A DNA stretch of 64,000 nucleotides. Origin: Collinsella sp. AK_207A (lineage in GTDB: Bacteria; Actinomycetota; Coriobacteriia; Coriobacteriales; Coriobacteriaceae). This document shows, in pieces, positions 16,767 to 25,835 of the stretch. The stretch covers positions 186,001 through 250,000 of the forward strand of contig NZ_CABWID010000010.1 in the NCBI RefSeq assembly GCF_902501965.1. The letters are read 5' to 3'. The translations under genes were made by a program, and so were the position numbers. The notes beneath the pieces were generated by a model. The model ran no database searches, was not told the DNA's origin, and saw only the letters and a program-made list of their open reading frames with translations. Within the stretch, counting starts at the first letter, position 1; every line of letters begins with the position of its first letter.

Positions 16767-17522
16767 CTACTTTTTCTTCTTTGCGGACGTGCCCGCGGCC
16801 TTCTTGTACTCGTCCATAAAGCCGCCGAACATGCCCTTGGCACGCCCCAGCTGCTTGCCGAGGGCGCGGCTGCCCTTGTCAACGGCCTTGGAGCCATGCT
16901 CGTCAAGCACGGCAGCACCCTTCTTGGCCTGGGCCTTGACCTTAACGGTGGCCTCAGCCGCAGCCGCGGCAGCGCCGCCCGAGCATTCGAGCTCGGCGGC
17001 AGCGTCGTCGACGATCATCTGCCCGTTGTGGTAGCCGCGCATCATGGCAACGGGCATCTCGACGTTGCCCAGCAGGGCCGAGGCGGCCCCGCTCTGCGTG
17101 AGCGAGAAGGTCGAGACCTTGCCCGTGCGCGGATGGCACTGGGCGTCGGCGCAATAACCCAGCCGCTTGCCGGAACGCGTCACCACATCCATGCCCGTCC
17201 AGATCAGACACCGGTCAAGATCGACCCCCAATCGCTTGGCGGCAGCGGTGCCCATGGCGTCCTTGGCGTCGGACACGACCAAGGCCTCCCCCACCACATC
17301 AAGGGAGTCAAGCGCCACGAAGCGGTCATCCTGCTTCACCATGCCCACGATATCGGGCAGCTTCACCATGAAACCCACGACCCGACGCCCGTCGGGGGCG
17401 AACACCGGGTTATGGATACGGCCGAGCTTCTTGGGATCGCGCTCCGTGCCGTCCTTGCGAACGCGCTTGTCTTCGGGCGGCAGGCGATAGACCTTGACGC
17501 CCTGAAAGTCGGCGACGCGCAT
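16767..17522 (-). CDS. PRC-barrel domain protein
   Basis: 251 residues. Two PRC-barrel-like beta segments are visible (VADFQGVKVYRLP... and GMDVVTRSGKRLGYCADAQCHPRTGKV), then a low-complexity Ala/Lys tail ending KKKK. PRC barrels are small protein- or RNA-binding beta domains found in photosystem H subunits and RimM; here the partner is unknown. Its ATG directly abuts the stop of the YtxH-like gene (TAGATG), so the two are translationally coupled and probably function together, perhaps at the inner face of the membrane. Confidence 0.8.
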   Translation of the reverse strand: MRVADFQGVKVYRLPPEDKRVRKDGTERDPKKLGRIHNPVFAPDGRRVVGFMVKLPDIVGMVKQDDRFVALDSLDVVGEALVVSDAKDAMGTAAAKRLGVDLDRCLIWTGMDVVTRSGKRLGYCADAQCHPRTGKVSTFSLTQSGAASALLGNVEMPVAMMRGYHNGQMIVDDAAAELECSGGAAAAAAEATVKVKAQAKKGAAVLDEHGSKAVDKGSRALGKQLGRAKGMFGGFMDEYKKAAGTSAKKKK

Positions 17523-17927
17523 CTACGCCTCGGACGAGGCGTCGGCCTGCTCGGCCTGGCGCTGCGCAGCCTGCTGGTCCACCGCAGACTCGACCACCAC
17601 GTCGGCGGCCGGCGTGACATTGCCGCTCGCCACGGCCTCGTTCAGCTGCTCGCGAAGCTGGTCCATGCGCTCGCGGGCCAGGTCGACCTTGGCGCGCAGC
17701 TCATCCGCCTTGGCGTCCACCATGGGGCCGAAGTCCGTCGCAGCGGCGCGCGCCTGGTCAACGCCCTGCTCGTACAGGTCGCGTGCGGAATCCCACGCGT
17801 CGTTGGCCATGTCGGCCGCCATGGCGCGCGTCTCGGCACCGGAACGCGGAGCCAGCATGATGCCGATGACGGCACCGGCCGCAGCACCCAGAACGGTACC
17901 AGCAACAAATCCAAGACCCTTGCCCAT
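17523..17927 (-). CDS. YtxH-like small membrane protein
   Basis: 134 residues. An N-terminal Gly/Ala-rich helix (GFVAGTVLGAAAGAVIGIMLAP) followed by RSGAETR is the standard YtxH/gas-vesicle-like start; the rest is a charged amphipathic helix rich in Ala, Glu and Arg (about 40-105). Such proteins are linked to general stress in Bacillus, but the function is not established. ATG at 17927 has an AGAGG-containing SD region, and a TATAAT box lies at 17977-17982. First gene of a two-gene operon with the PRC-barrel protein. Confidence 0.8.
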   Translation of the reverse strand: MGKGLGFVAGTVLGAAAGAVIGIMLAPRSGAETRAMAADMANDAWDSARDLYEQGVDQARAAATDFGPMVDAKADELRAKVDLARERMDQLREQLNEAVASGNVTPAADVVVESAVDQQAAQRQAEQADASSEA

Positions 17928-17976
17928 CGTGATTACCTCCAGAGGTTAAAAGGAAAGCTTCCTCACATAGTCGTTC

Positions 17977-17982
17977 ATTATA
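17977..17982 (-). promoter_or_regulatory. -10 box of the YtxH-PRC operon
   Basis: A perfect TATAAT on the minus strand, 50 bases upstream of the YtxH start. No convincing -35 hexamer is found at 16-18 bp spacing. Confidence 0.5.
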
Positions 17983-18077
17983 CCCACGGCTCGAGGGTGC
18001 GATCGGCACGGGTGGAGCGGCTCCGCCAATGCGAAATGCAGTCGGCGACTGCAACGCCGTGCGCAGACTCGCAGTTC

Positions 18078-18701
18078 CTACTCCGCCGCGGCGCCACCGA
18101 ACTGCGCGTTCGCGGGCACGTCATGCGCCACGGCGCTTGCGCCCTCCGTGTCGATGGGACCGCACGGCACGTCCTCGACGCCATCGTCACCGTTGCCGAC
18201 AACGTCCGCTTCGCCCGCGTCCTCGCCGCGCAGCCCCAGCACGAGCCGACGCAGCGCCTCCACCGTGGCGGGGAAGTCGGGAGCCGGCTGATCGGGATGC
18301 AGGAACGCCCACTGCATCATGAAGGCAGCGGAAGAAAGCGCGCCCACGGTGAGCGCGTCATCCGGGCAGGAAAGCTCAACGTCGAACAGCCGCTCGTCCT
18401 CCGGCACCGAACGCGTGCGACCCGAGACCACGTCGCCCGCCAGGCCGGTCTGCTTCATGATCTCAACCGTCAGATGCTCGAGCAGATGTGCGAGCTCGGT
18501 ATCGGCCATGCAATCCTGGAAGTGCTCGCCGGCGTCCCCCAGGCAGGCATGGGTGGCGATGCCCGGTGCCAGGTAGTACACGCGCGCCGTACCCTCGATA
18601 TCCTCCGAGGTGCGCACGGGGGCACCGGGGTTCACAAGCACGCGCGCGGTGAGCTTGTCCGGCCCCACCGTGATCTTCAGCATATTGAACAGGTCCGCCA
18701 T
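18078..18701 (-). CDS. Stand-alone protein resembling the cyanophycin synthetase N-terminal domain
   Basis: 207 residues. Residues about 60-100, with HLLEH at 72-76 followed by LTVEIMKQTGLAGDVVSGRTR, resemble the N-domain of cyanophycin synthetase (EH-ALE... and FGRTR pattern). In some synthetases that domain has a zinc HxxEH site and makes peptide primers (from memory of the CphA1 literature). No synthetase or ligase domain accompanies it here. The C-terminal 50 residues are acidic and low-complexity. The next gene downstream on this strand starts at 17927. Cytoplasmic; a metallopeptidase-like role is inference, and a structural role is equally possible. Confidence 0.6.
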   Translation of the reverse strand: MADLFNMLKITVGPDKLTARVLVNPGAPVRTSEDIEGTARVYYLAPGIATHACLGDAGEHFQDCMADTELAHLLEHLTVEIMKQTGLAGDVVSGRTRSVPEDERLFDVELSCPDDALTVGALSSAAFMMQWAFLHPDQPAPDFPATVEALRRLVLGLRGEDAGEADVVGNGDDGVEDVPCGPIDTEGASAVAHDVPANAQFGGAAAE

Positions 18702-18753
18702 CTGGCCTCCTCGGTCGTTCGCGTAACGGGGAATCGGATCCCGTCACATCATT

Positions 18754-20118
18754 CTACTCGTCCGCTTTCGCATCCTTGGGCGCGGGGTCGGTGGATGCGG
18801 CCTCCGCCTTGTTCTCGGCGGAAACCTCACCGGGAGCGGGAGCGGTCACGCGCACGAGCGAGATGCGCTGGCCGCGCATGCTCTGCACCTTGAACTTATA
18901 GCCCTCGACCTCAAAAACCTCACCGATATCCGGCACGGAGTCCGAAAGCTCCAGAATCCAGCCGGCAATCGTCTCGTAGTCATCGCTCTCGCGGATGGGC
19001 CAGCCGAGTTCCTCGGCATCATCGCAGCTAAAGCGGCCGTCAACCAGCCACTCGCGGCGAGAGAGGCGCGTCAGGTACTTGTTATCAGGGTCGAACTCGT
19101 CCTCGATCTCGCCCACGATCTCCTCGACGATGTCCTCGATAGTGATGATGCCGGCCGTTCCGCCGTACTCGTCAACCACGATGACGATCTGCTCGTGCGC
19201 AGTCTGCATCTCGGAGAGCAGCGGCAGGATGTCCTTGGTATCGGGGATGAAGGTGGCGTCGCGCACGAGCCCGCCCACCGGCTCGCTGCCACGGCCCTCG
19301 ATCGCCGGCGCGATCAGGTCCTTGATGTGCGCCACGCCCACCACGCTGTCGGGGTCGTCGTGGTACACCGGCACGCGGCTGAAACCCGTCTTGCGCATGA
19401 CCTCCATGACCTCGTCCACGGTGTCGGTGTCCTCCACCATGGTGACGTCCACGCGCGGGATCATGACCTCGCGCGCCACGGCGTCGCCCAGGTCGAACAC
19501 CTCGTGGATGATGCGCTTCTCCTCGTCGAGCAACGTGTCCTGCTCAGAGATCATGTACTTGATCTCCTCCTCGGACACGTTCTGACGGTCGTCGGCGCTC
19601 TTGATGCCGAGCAGCTTGGAGAGGCCGTTCGCGCTGGCCTGCGTGAGCCACACGAGCGGCTTGGCTGCCTTGCGGAAGCCCTCGAGCGGGCCGGCGACGG
19701 ACTTCGCCATGCCCTCGGCGTCGGCCAGGCCGATGCGCTTGGGCACCAGCTCGCCCACCACGATGGACAGGTAGGACACCACGAGCGTGATGATGATGGG
19801 CGACGCCACGGGGGCGATCGTGGAAAGCCAGGAAACCCCGAAGCCCTTGAACCAGCTGGTCAGTGGGTCGGACAGCGTGTTCGAGGAAACCGTGGCCGAG
19901 AAGAAGCCCACGAGCGTGATGGCCACCTGAATGGTCGCCAGAAAGTCCGTGGAATCCGTGGAGAGCTCCAGCGCCTTGGCCGCGCGCTTGTCGCCCTCGT
20001 CGGCATCGTGCTCGAGGCTCGCGCGCTTGGCGGTGGTCAGCGCCATCTCGCTCATAGAGAAATAGCCGTTCAGCAGCGTGAGGAGCAGGGTTGCGATGAT
20101 CGAGATTGCTATGCCCAT
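18754..20118 (-). CDS. CNNM/CorC-family (hemolysin-type) membrane protein
   Basis: 454 residues with the standard order: DUF21/CNNM membrane domain (about 1-190, opening [26 protein letters not shown]), a CBS pair (about 210-335, [38 protein letters not shown]) and a CorC/HlyC C-terminal domain (about 350-425). Related proteins export or regulate Mg and Co at the membrane; old hemolysin names are misleading. Helix 1 has the FSMSEMALT motif that carries cation-binding residues in characterised CNNMs. With the NRAMP-like and MgtE-N genes, this window holds both likely uptake and efflux of Mg. SD is weak (GAG). Confidence 0.92.
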   Translation of the reverse strand: MGIAISIIATLLLTLLNGYFSMSEMALTTAKRASLEHDADEGDKRAAKALELSTDSTDFLATIQVAITLVGFFSATVSSNTLSDPLTSWFKGFGVSWLSTIAPVASPIIITLVVSYLSIVVGELVPKRIGLADAEGMAKSVAGPLEGFRKAAKPLVWLTQASANGLSKLLGIKSADDRQNVSEEEIKYMISEQDTLLDEEKRIIHEVFDLGDAVAREVMIPRVDVTMVEDTDTVDEVMEVMRKTGFSRVPVYHDDPDSVVGVAHIKDLIAPAIEGRGSEPVGGLVRDATFIPDTKDILPLLSEMQTAHEQIVIVVDEYGGTAGIITIEDIVEEIVGEIEDEFDPDNKYLTRLSRREWLVDGRFSCDDAEELGWPIRESDDYETIAGWILELSDSVPDIGEVFEVEGYKFKVQSMRGQRISLVRVTAPAPGEVSAENKAEAASTDPAPKDAKADE

Positions 20119-20211
20119 AAGGGTATGCTCAAACCTCCCAATACCGAGAAACAGGACCGAGGCGCAACGAGGGATTGCCGTCGTCGCGGTGCGGCGAAGG
20201 TCGCCGGGATG

Positions 20212-21054
20212 CTAGATGACGAAGAAGATCACCGCCATGAACTGGAAGATGCTCCCCGCCAGCACCCACAGGTGAAACACGCTGTGCATGTAGCGAATGC
20301 GCTTGGCGAGGTAGAACGGCGTGCCGATGGTGTAGCACACGCCGCCGACGGCGAGCAGCGCGAGCGCCACCGGGTCGAGCAGCACCACGAGCTGCGGCAG
20401 GCGGAACACGATGAGCCAACCCATCAGGAGGTAGATGGCGATGGTCAGCCAGCGCGGTTGACGCTGGCGCAGCGCCACCTCAAAGGCCACTCCCAGCAGC
20501 GCAAGCACCCAGATGACGACGAACATGACGATGCCGCCCGCATCGCGCAGGGTAATGAGCAGAAACGGCGTGTAGCTACCCGCGATGAGCAGGTAGATGC
20601 AGCTGTGGTCGATGATGCGAAACACGCGCTTGGCGCGGTGCGGGGCGATGGCATGGTAGAGCGTGGAGGCGAGGTACTCGAGGATGAGCGTGACGCCGAA
20701 CACCAGAGCGCTCGCGATATGCGCCGGTTCGGCACCGCCGAGTGCCGCCTTCACCAGCAACAGCACCAGACCGGCGATGGCAAGCAGGCAGCCCACGCCG
20801 TGGGTGACGCTGTTCATGATCTCTTCGCCGAGGGTGTAGCGGGGCAGGCCGTCATCTTCTGGCTCGGAATTTGGGTGCGCCGCCGACCACGCCGTTGCAG
20901 CGGCTTCGTACACGTTGCCCGGCTCGCGGTCGGTGCCCGCCGCGGCTTGACCGGCACCGGATGCATTCTCGCCCGCGGCAGCGAGCGAGGACTTTACCAC
21001 AAAGGGTGCCGCGGTCTCGGACCGCGGCGAAGGACTGTCACTGGAATCGGGCAT
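20212..21054 (-). CDS. Hemolysin III/PAQR-family membrane protein
   Basis: 280 residues. The first about 80 are hydrophilic and Ala/Ser-rich; then YTLGEEIMNSVTHGVGCLLAIAGLVLL starts a seven-helix PAQR domain. The metal-site residues are present: SVTHG, LASTLYHA with the SxxxH pattern, and a C-terminal YMHSVFHLWVLAG with two His. Bacterial members (YqfA, HlyIII) are zinc-containing membrane hydrolase-like proteins of uncertain substrate. ATG at 21054 is preceded by GGAGGC at rather long spacing (about 14 bases). The long N-terminal extension is unusual. Monocistronic. Confidence 0.88.
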   Translation of the reverse strand: MPDSSDSPSPRSETAAPFVVKSSLAAAGENASGAGQAAAGTDREPGNVYEAAATAWSAAHPNSEPEDDGLPRYTLGEEIMNSVTHGVGCLLAIAGLVLLLVKAALGGAEPAHIASALVFGVTLILEYLASTLYHAIAPHRAKRVFRIIDHSCIYLLIAGSYTPFLLITLRDAGGIVMFVVIWVLALLGVAFEVALRQRQPRWLTIAIYLLMGWLIVFRLPQLVVLLDPVALALLAVGGVCYTIGTPFYLAKRIRYMHSVFHLWVLAGSIFQFMAVIFFVI

Positions 21055-21224
21055 GTGTGCCTAACTGCCTCCAAAGTCAACGATTCTGGTAATAATAGCA
21101 GAATCCGCAGGTTGCAATGAAAAGGCACCGTAAGACGAGTCCAACGGCAACACCATGCGCAGCGGGCGCGCCGGATCGTGCTCGCCACGTTGACCCGCAA
21201 CTCGCCGCGCCCGCGAGCGAGAAC

Positions 21225-22436
21225 CTATTTAACCTCGATGAGCTCGTACTTGTTCGTACCAAGGCCGATCTTCTCGCCGTGCTCGATCATGGACTTCCAA
21301 TCCGTGTCGGGGTGCGTCACGTAAAAGTGATCGTGCGCGTGCTCCTCATCCAGGTGCACGCCCGCGGCCTCCAGCTTGGCGCGGCTCTCTGTAAGCTCGG
21401 TGTCGGGCATCGCGGGCTGCGCTAGGACGGCGTCGATGCACGCCTGGTCGATGGCCACCGGGTCAAAGCTCGCGAACATACCCACGTCCGGCACGATGGG
21501 CGTGTCGTTCTCAGCGTGGCAGTCACAGTTGGGGCTCACGTCGATCGCGAGCGAGATGTGGAAGCACGGGCGATCCTGCACGATGGCCTGCGTGTACTCG
21601 GCGATTTTGTAGTTGAGCACCTCGACGGCCGCATCGTAGCCGGGCTCGATGGCATCCTGGTTGCACACGCCGATGCAGCGGCCGCAGCCCACGCAGCGAT
21701 CGTGGTCGATGGTGGCCACGTGGATCTCGCGCGTCTTGCCCGAGGGCAGCTCGCGTTCACGCGTGGCCTCGAAGCCAATAGCGTCGTGCGCGCAGATGCG
21801 CTCACAGGCCCGACAACCGATGCACTTCTCATGCGCCACGCTCGGCTTACCGGCTGCATGCTGCTCCATCTTGCCGGCGCGGGAACCTCCGCCCATGCCG
21901 AGGTTCTTCATACAGCCGCCGAAACCCGCCTGCTCATGACCCTTGAAGTGCGTGAGGCTGATGACGATGTCGGCGTCCATGAGAGCCTGGCCGATCTTGG
22001 CCTCCTTCACGTACTCGCCGTTTTTCACCGGCACGAGGGCCTCGTCCGTACCCTTGAGACCGTCGGCGATAATCACGTGGCAACCGGTCGCGTACGGGGT
22101 AAAGCCATTCTGGTAGGCGCAGTCGATGTGCTCGAGCGCGTTCTTGCGGCTGCCCACGTAGAGCGTGTTGCAGTCCGTGAGAAAGGGCTTGCCGCCCAGC
22201 TCCTTCACCACGTCGGCGACGGCGCGCGCGTAGTTGGGCCGCAGGAAGGAGAGGTTGCCGAGCTCACCGAAGTGAATCTTGATGGCAACGAACTTATTAG
22301 TAAAGTCGATCTGCCCGATGCCTGCACGCTTGATGAGGCGCTTGAGCTTGTCGAGCTGGCTTTCGCGGCCGTGCGTCCGCAGGTTGGTGAAGTACACCTT
22401 GGCGGGCGTCGATGCGCTCTTTTCCATAGCGTCCAT
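21225..22436 (-). CDS. DUF362 protein with 2x[4Fe-4S] ferredoxin domain
   Basis: 403 residues. A DUF362 domain (about 15-185) is followed by two 4Fe-4S motifs, CIGCRACERICAHD and CVGCGRCIGVCNQD (about 195-255), and a C-terminal continuation of the DUF362 fold with CDCHAENDTPIVPDVGMFASFDPVAIDQA. Such proteins are cytoplasmic Fe-S proteins of unknown role, frequent in anaerobes. ATG at 22436 has SD GAGGGGAG; the longer open frame upstream lies in repeat-containing intergenic DNA. It follows the ech operon's 3' end in the same direction but is separated from it by repeat B. Confidence 0.88.
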   Translation of the reverse strand: MDAMEKSASTPAKVYFTNLRTHGRESQLDKLKRLIKRAGIGQIDFTNKFVAIKIHFGELGNLSFLRPNYARAVADVVKELGGKPFLTDCNTLYVGSRKNALEHIDCAYQNGFTPYATGCHVIIADGLKGTDEALVPVKNGEYVKEAKIGQALMDADIVISLTHFKGHEQAGFGGCMKNLGMGGGSRAGKMEQHAAGKPSVAHEKCIGCRACERICAHDAIGFEATRERELPSGKTREIHVATIDHDRCVGCGRCIGVCNQDAIEPGYDAAVEVLNYKIAEYTQAIVQDRPCFHISLAIDVSPNCDCHAENDTPIVPDVGMFASFDPVAIDQACIDAVLAQPAMPDTELTESRAKLEAAGVHLDEEHAHDHFYVTHPDTDWKSMIEHGEKIGLGTNKYELIEVK

Positions 22437-22590
22437 GATGGCTCCCCTCAGAGCGATGTATATGACAGGCGATGTCATTATGGTAGCGCGTAGGGAGGTA
22501 TTCCGAAACGAAACCGGTGCAGAAGCCCGATCATCCTGGCCGCTAACATCCATACGCCTCACCCCACGGACAGGCGCCTGAAAACCGGCC

Positions 22591-22805
22591 GATACTTTAT
22601 CGGTTTGAGGGCTTCGCAAACAAACCGGGACGATACTTTATCGCTTTTCGGGTACCCGCTCGGTAAGGCGCAGAAAGGGCGACTCGTTTTCGCAGGTAAC
22701 GCGATTACGAGTCACCTTTTTCTTGCAGGCTACATCATTGATGCGAAAAAACCGATAAAGTATCGCCGTGTTTTATGCTCCGTGCGCCAGAACCGATAAA
22801 GTATC
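22591..22805. repeat. Four-arm palindromic repeat element, copy B
   Basis: Copies of GATACTTTATC are centred at 22596 and 22637 (forward) and 22759 and 22800 (reverse), so both pairs again have 41-bp spacing; the pairs lie 122 bp apart. The middle differs in sequence from copy A but also holds a hairpin (GACTCGT at 22681-22687 with ACGAGTC at 22706-22712). On the minus strand the first unit met after echF (stop at 22815) could act as a weak terminator. No gene is seen between 22437 and 22814. Confidence 0.8.
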
Positions 22806-22814
22806 CCGTAGTTT

Positions 22815-23345
22815 TTAGCCTTCCTGGCCCGCTTCGGCCTCGGCTGCCTTCTTGGCGGCCTCCTTCTTGGCGCGGGCAGCGGCCACGCGGGCCTCCTGCT
22901 CGGGCGTCAACTTGGGCTTGGGCTTTGCGGCAGCTCCGGCACCGACGGCCGCGGCCTTCGCCTCCGCCGCCTTGGCGGCGGGACGAGCCGGCTTTGCGGG
23001 CATGTCCTTGTGCATGGTCACCGTGCCCAGCTTGGCGGTAACGGGCGTGGGGTCAGCCCCCATGCTCAGGCATTTCTTCGGGCACTCGTGCACGCACCGG
23101 GCGCACTGCACGCACTCGTACGGATTGATGATCCAGTCGCCGGCCTTGCGATCAACCACGATGGCACCCACCGGGCAGGCACGCTGGCACATGCCGCAGA
23201 GGATACAGACATCCAAGTCGTTGATCACGTGCCCGCGCATCGCCTCGTAGGAGCGCGCCGGCACCTGTTCGGCAGGATATTGGACCGTCGCCGGCTTGCT
23301 GAAGAGCGAGCGCAGCGTCATCTTTCCCAGCTTGAATCCACCCAT
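22815..23345 (-). CDS. echF: Ech-type hydrogenase ferredoxin subunit EchF (NuoI-like)
   Basis: 176 residues. Two 4Fe-4S motifs, CILCGMCQRACP and CVQCARCVHECP (about 47-90), match the polyferredoxin subunit of group 4 [NiFe] hydrogenases and NuoI. It passes electrons between soluble ferredoxin and the small subunit. The last about 65 residues are Ala/Lys/Glu-rich and low-complexity, which is not normal for EchF. Last gene of the ech operon, 6 bases after echE. ATG at 23345 has an SD-like GAGGTAGG. Confidence 0.92.
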   Translation of the reverse strand: MGGFKLGKMTLRSLFSKPATVQYPAEQVPARSYEAMRGHVINDLDVCILCGMCQRACPVGAIVVDRKAGDWIINPYECVQCARCVHECPKKCLSMGADPTPVTAKLGTVTMHKDMPAKPARPAAKAAEAKAAAVGAGAAAKPKPKLTPEQEARVAAARAKKEAAKKAAEAEAGQEG

Positions 23346-23351
23346 GTCTTC

Positions 23352-24443
23352 CTACCTCTCAGTGCAGCTGATGCACGGGTCGATGGTCAGAATGATCATG
23401 GGCACGTCGGCCACGTCCACGCCCTGTAGCGCGCGCACCAAGCCGCCAAGGTTCTGCGAGGTCGGGGTACGCATACGGAAGCGCTCGAGGTTCTTGGTGC
23501 CGTTGCCGCGCACATAGTAGAACGCCTCGCCGCGCGGCTGCTCGATGAGCACGTGGCTGCGGCCCTCGGGGACGACCACCTTGGGACCGGGCTTGTTGCC
23601 GATGCCGTCGTGCGGGATCTTAGCCACCAGCTCCTTGATGATATCGATGGACTGGTAAACCTCCTCGCAGCGCACCTTGCAGCGGGCGTAGCAGTCGCAC
23701 TCGTTCGAGATGATCGGCTCGAAGTGCTCCAGGTCGCCGTACGCGCCAAAGCCCGTGGAGCGCATATCGTGCTCAACACCGGAGCCCTTGGCGAACGGAC
23801 CGACCATCGAGAGATCAACGGCTTCCTCGAAGCTGATGGAGCCCACGCCGCGCAAACGGCTCGCCACGGAGTCGTCATGCAGCATGGTGTTCACGATCTC
23901 GGCGTACTCGCGCTTGATGCCGTCGAGCTTCTCGCAGGCGCGCTTGAGCATCTCATCCGGAATATCGTGGGCCATGCCGCCCACGATGGTGATGGAGAGG
24001 ATAATGCGGCCGCCGCAAGTCTCCTGGAAGATATCCAGAACCGTCTCGCGCAGGCGCCAGCAGTGGTTGAAGAGCGCCTCGAAGCCAAAGGCATCCGCGA
24101 GCAGACCAAGCCACAGCAGGTGGCTGTGCACGCGGGAGAGCTCCTCCAAGATGGTGCGCAGGTACTGCGCACGACGCGGGATCTCCAGGCCGATCAGGTT
24201 CTCGGTGGCCATGGCGTAACCCCAGCCATGGCCGAAGCTGCAGATGCCGCACACGCGCTCGGCAACGTACACGAACTGGTTGAAATCGCGCTTCTCAACG
24301 AGCTTCTCCAGGCCGCGATGCACGTAGCCGATCTGCGGGATGGCCTCGATGACGTGCTCGTCCTCGACCACCAGATCAAGGTGCACCGGCTCCGGCAGCA
24401 CCGGGTGCTGCGGGCCAAAGGGAATGACGGAACGGGTTGCCAT
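23352..24443 (-). CDS. echE: Ech-type [NiFe] hydrogenase large subunit EchE
   Basis: 363 residues. Both nickel-binding CxxC pairs are present: RVCGIC (about 64-69) and DPCISC (about 355-360). This distinguishes it from NuoD, which lacks them, so it should carry a real NiFe site for proton reduction or H2 oxidation. The protein ends three residues after the last Cys (TER), so there is no C-terminal peptide for a maturation protease to remove. The opening FGPQHPVLPEPVHLDL is typical of group 4 enzymes. Fourth of five genes, 3 bases after echD. Confidence 0.95.
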   Translation of the reverse strand: MATRSVIPFGPQHPVLPEPVHLDLVVEDEHVIEAIPQIGYVHRGLEKLVEKRDFNQFVYVAERVCGICSFGHGWGYAMATENLIGLEIPRRAQYLRTILEELSRVHSHLLWLGLLADAFGFEALFNHCWRLRETVLDIFQETCGGRIILSITIVGGMAHDIPDEMLKRACEKLDGIKREYAEIVNTMLHDDSVASRLRGVGSISFEEAVDLSMVGPFAKGSGVEHDMRSTGFGAYGDLEHFEPIISNECDCYARCKVRCEEVYQSIDIIKELVAKIPHDGIGNKPGPKVVVPEGRSHVLIEQPRGEAFYYVRGNGTKNLERFRMRTPTSQNLGGLVRALQGVDVADVPMIILTIDPCISCTER

Positions 24444-24446
24444 CGG

Positions 24447-25187
24447 TTACTCGCCATCCTTAGAGGTCGCAGGTGCGGAAACGTCGATGCCGCGAGCGGC
24501 CAGGTTCTCGCGCAGCTTGGCAGCCTTCTCGGGATCCTTAGCCTCGAGCGCGGCGAGCTTGGCGAGCATCTTAGCGGTGCGGTCGTCCACGCCGGCAGGG
24601 GCCGGTGCCGCCTCAGCAGCGGGCTCGGCGGGCTTCGCAGGATCGACGGGCTTCGCGACCTTGGGCGCGAGCTCGTTCACCTTCGCCACGGCCTCGGCGT
24701 CGGCCTGGGCGGGCGTCTGCTCCTCGGCCTTCTTGGCGGCAGCGGACTCCGCGGCCTCGCGGGCGGCCTTGGCCTCCTTGGCAGCCTTGGCAGCGGCAAG
24801 CTTGGCCGCCTTCTCGCGAGCAGCCTTCTGCTCGGGCGAGATGATCGTCATCGGGGCATCCTGCGCCACGTTGAAGAAGTGCCCGCCAAAGTCGAGCTTC
24901 ATGTTGGCGAACCGCACGCCAAAGAGATCGTGAGCCTCGTTCTCATACGAGAAGGAAGCAAAGTACAGGCCCTGGATGGACGGCACGCGCGCGTCCTCGG
25001 GCAGCTGCACCACCAGGTTCAGCGCGTGGTCCTCCACCTCGTTGTAGAAGGTGTAGACCACATCCAGCGAATCATCCGCGTTCTTCTCGGCAAAGAGCTG
25101 CACGAAACGAACGCCCTCGTGCTTGATGGTCTGAACGCGCTCGAGCAGGTTCTCGAGCGGAACGTTTACGAAAGACGTGGTGTACAT
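24447..25187 (-). CDS. echD: Ech-type hydrogenase subunit EchD (NuoC-like) with long Ala-rich tail
   Basis: 246 residues. The first about 120 are a NuoC/EchD domain (DSLDVVYTFYNEVEDHALNLVVQLPEDARVPSI, ending near HDLFGVRFANMKLD), which links the large subunit to the complex. Residues about 130-246 are an Ala/Lys/Glu/Pro-rich region with helix-forming heptads, absent from most EchD proteins. Its start directly abuts the echC stop, so the two are translationally coupled. Confidence 0.88.
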   Translation of the reverse strand: MYTTSFVNVPLENLLERVQTIKHEGVRFVQLFAEKNADDSLDVVYTFYNEVEDHALNLVVQLPEDARVPSIQGLYFASFSYENEAHDLFGVRFANMKLDFGGHFFNVAQDAPMTIISPEQKAAREKAAKLAAAKAAKEAKAAREAAESAAAKKAEEQTPAQADAEAVAKVNELAPKVAKPVDPAKPAEPAAEAAPAPAGVDDRTAKMLAKLAALEAKDPEKAAKLRENLAARGIDVSAPATSKDGE

Positions 25188-25823
25188 CTATTCACTCCCC
25201 TTCTGGGCAGACGCAGCTGCGGCGGTGCCGGCACCAGCTCCAACAGCACCCTGCTCCGCCAGCTTTCCATGGGGATCACTGGGCGAGAAGGCGTCGAAGC
25301 CCGGCTCGACCGCATGCTCCTCGGGTTCGCCGAAGCGCTTGCCCTCGGCGGCGCGCCGCTCGGCGTACTCGGCGGAGCTCAGCGTCTTGAGCTCGCCCTT
25401 CTTCATGAGCTCGGCTTTTTTGTCCAAGATCTTCACGCCCTCGAGCACGGCGTCGATGATGGTCTCGGGCCGCACGGCGCAACCCGGTGCGTACACGTCA
25501 ACCGGGATGACCTTGTCAACGCCGCCCAGGATGTTGTAGCACTCGCGGAACACGCCGCCCGTGCAGGCGCACACGCCGCAGGCCACCACGACCTTGGGCT
25601 CCAGCATCTGATCGTAGATGTGGCGCACCACGTTCTGGTTCTGATGGTTGACGGAACCCGTCACCAGGAAGATGTCGGCATGCTTGGGATTGCCGGTGTT
25701 GATGATGCCAAAGCGCTCCACGTCGTAGAGCGGCGTCATGGAATCAAGCACCTCGATGTCGCAGCCGTTACAGCTCGAACCATCGTAGTGGATGACCCAC
25801 GGCGATTTGGAAGAATAGCCCAT
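25188..25823 (-). CDS. echC: Ech-type hydrogenase small subunit EchC (NuoB-like)
   Basis: 211 residues. The proximal [4Fe-4S] ligands are visible: CNGCDIE (about 18-24), ACGVCACTGG (about 81-90) and PGCAVRPE (about 113-120), as in NuoB and EchC. It passes electrons from the ferredoxin subunit to the NiFe site. The last about 70 residues form a charged, Ala-rich extension beyond the usual end. It starts 13 bases after echAB and overlaps translational signals with echD. Confidence 0.93.
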   Translation of the reverse strand: MGYSSKSPWVIHYDGSSCNGCDIEVLDSMTPLYDVERFGIINTGNPKHADIFLVTGSVNHQNQNVVRHIYDQMLEPKVVVACGVCACTGGVFRECYNILGGVDKVIPVDVYAPGCAVRPETIIDAVLEGVKILDKKAELMKKGELKTLSSAEYAERRAAEGKRFGEPEEHAVEPGFDAFSPSDPHGKLAEQGAVGAGAGTAAAASAQKGSE

Positions 25824-25835
25824 ATCCGCTCCCCT

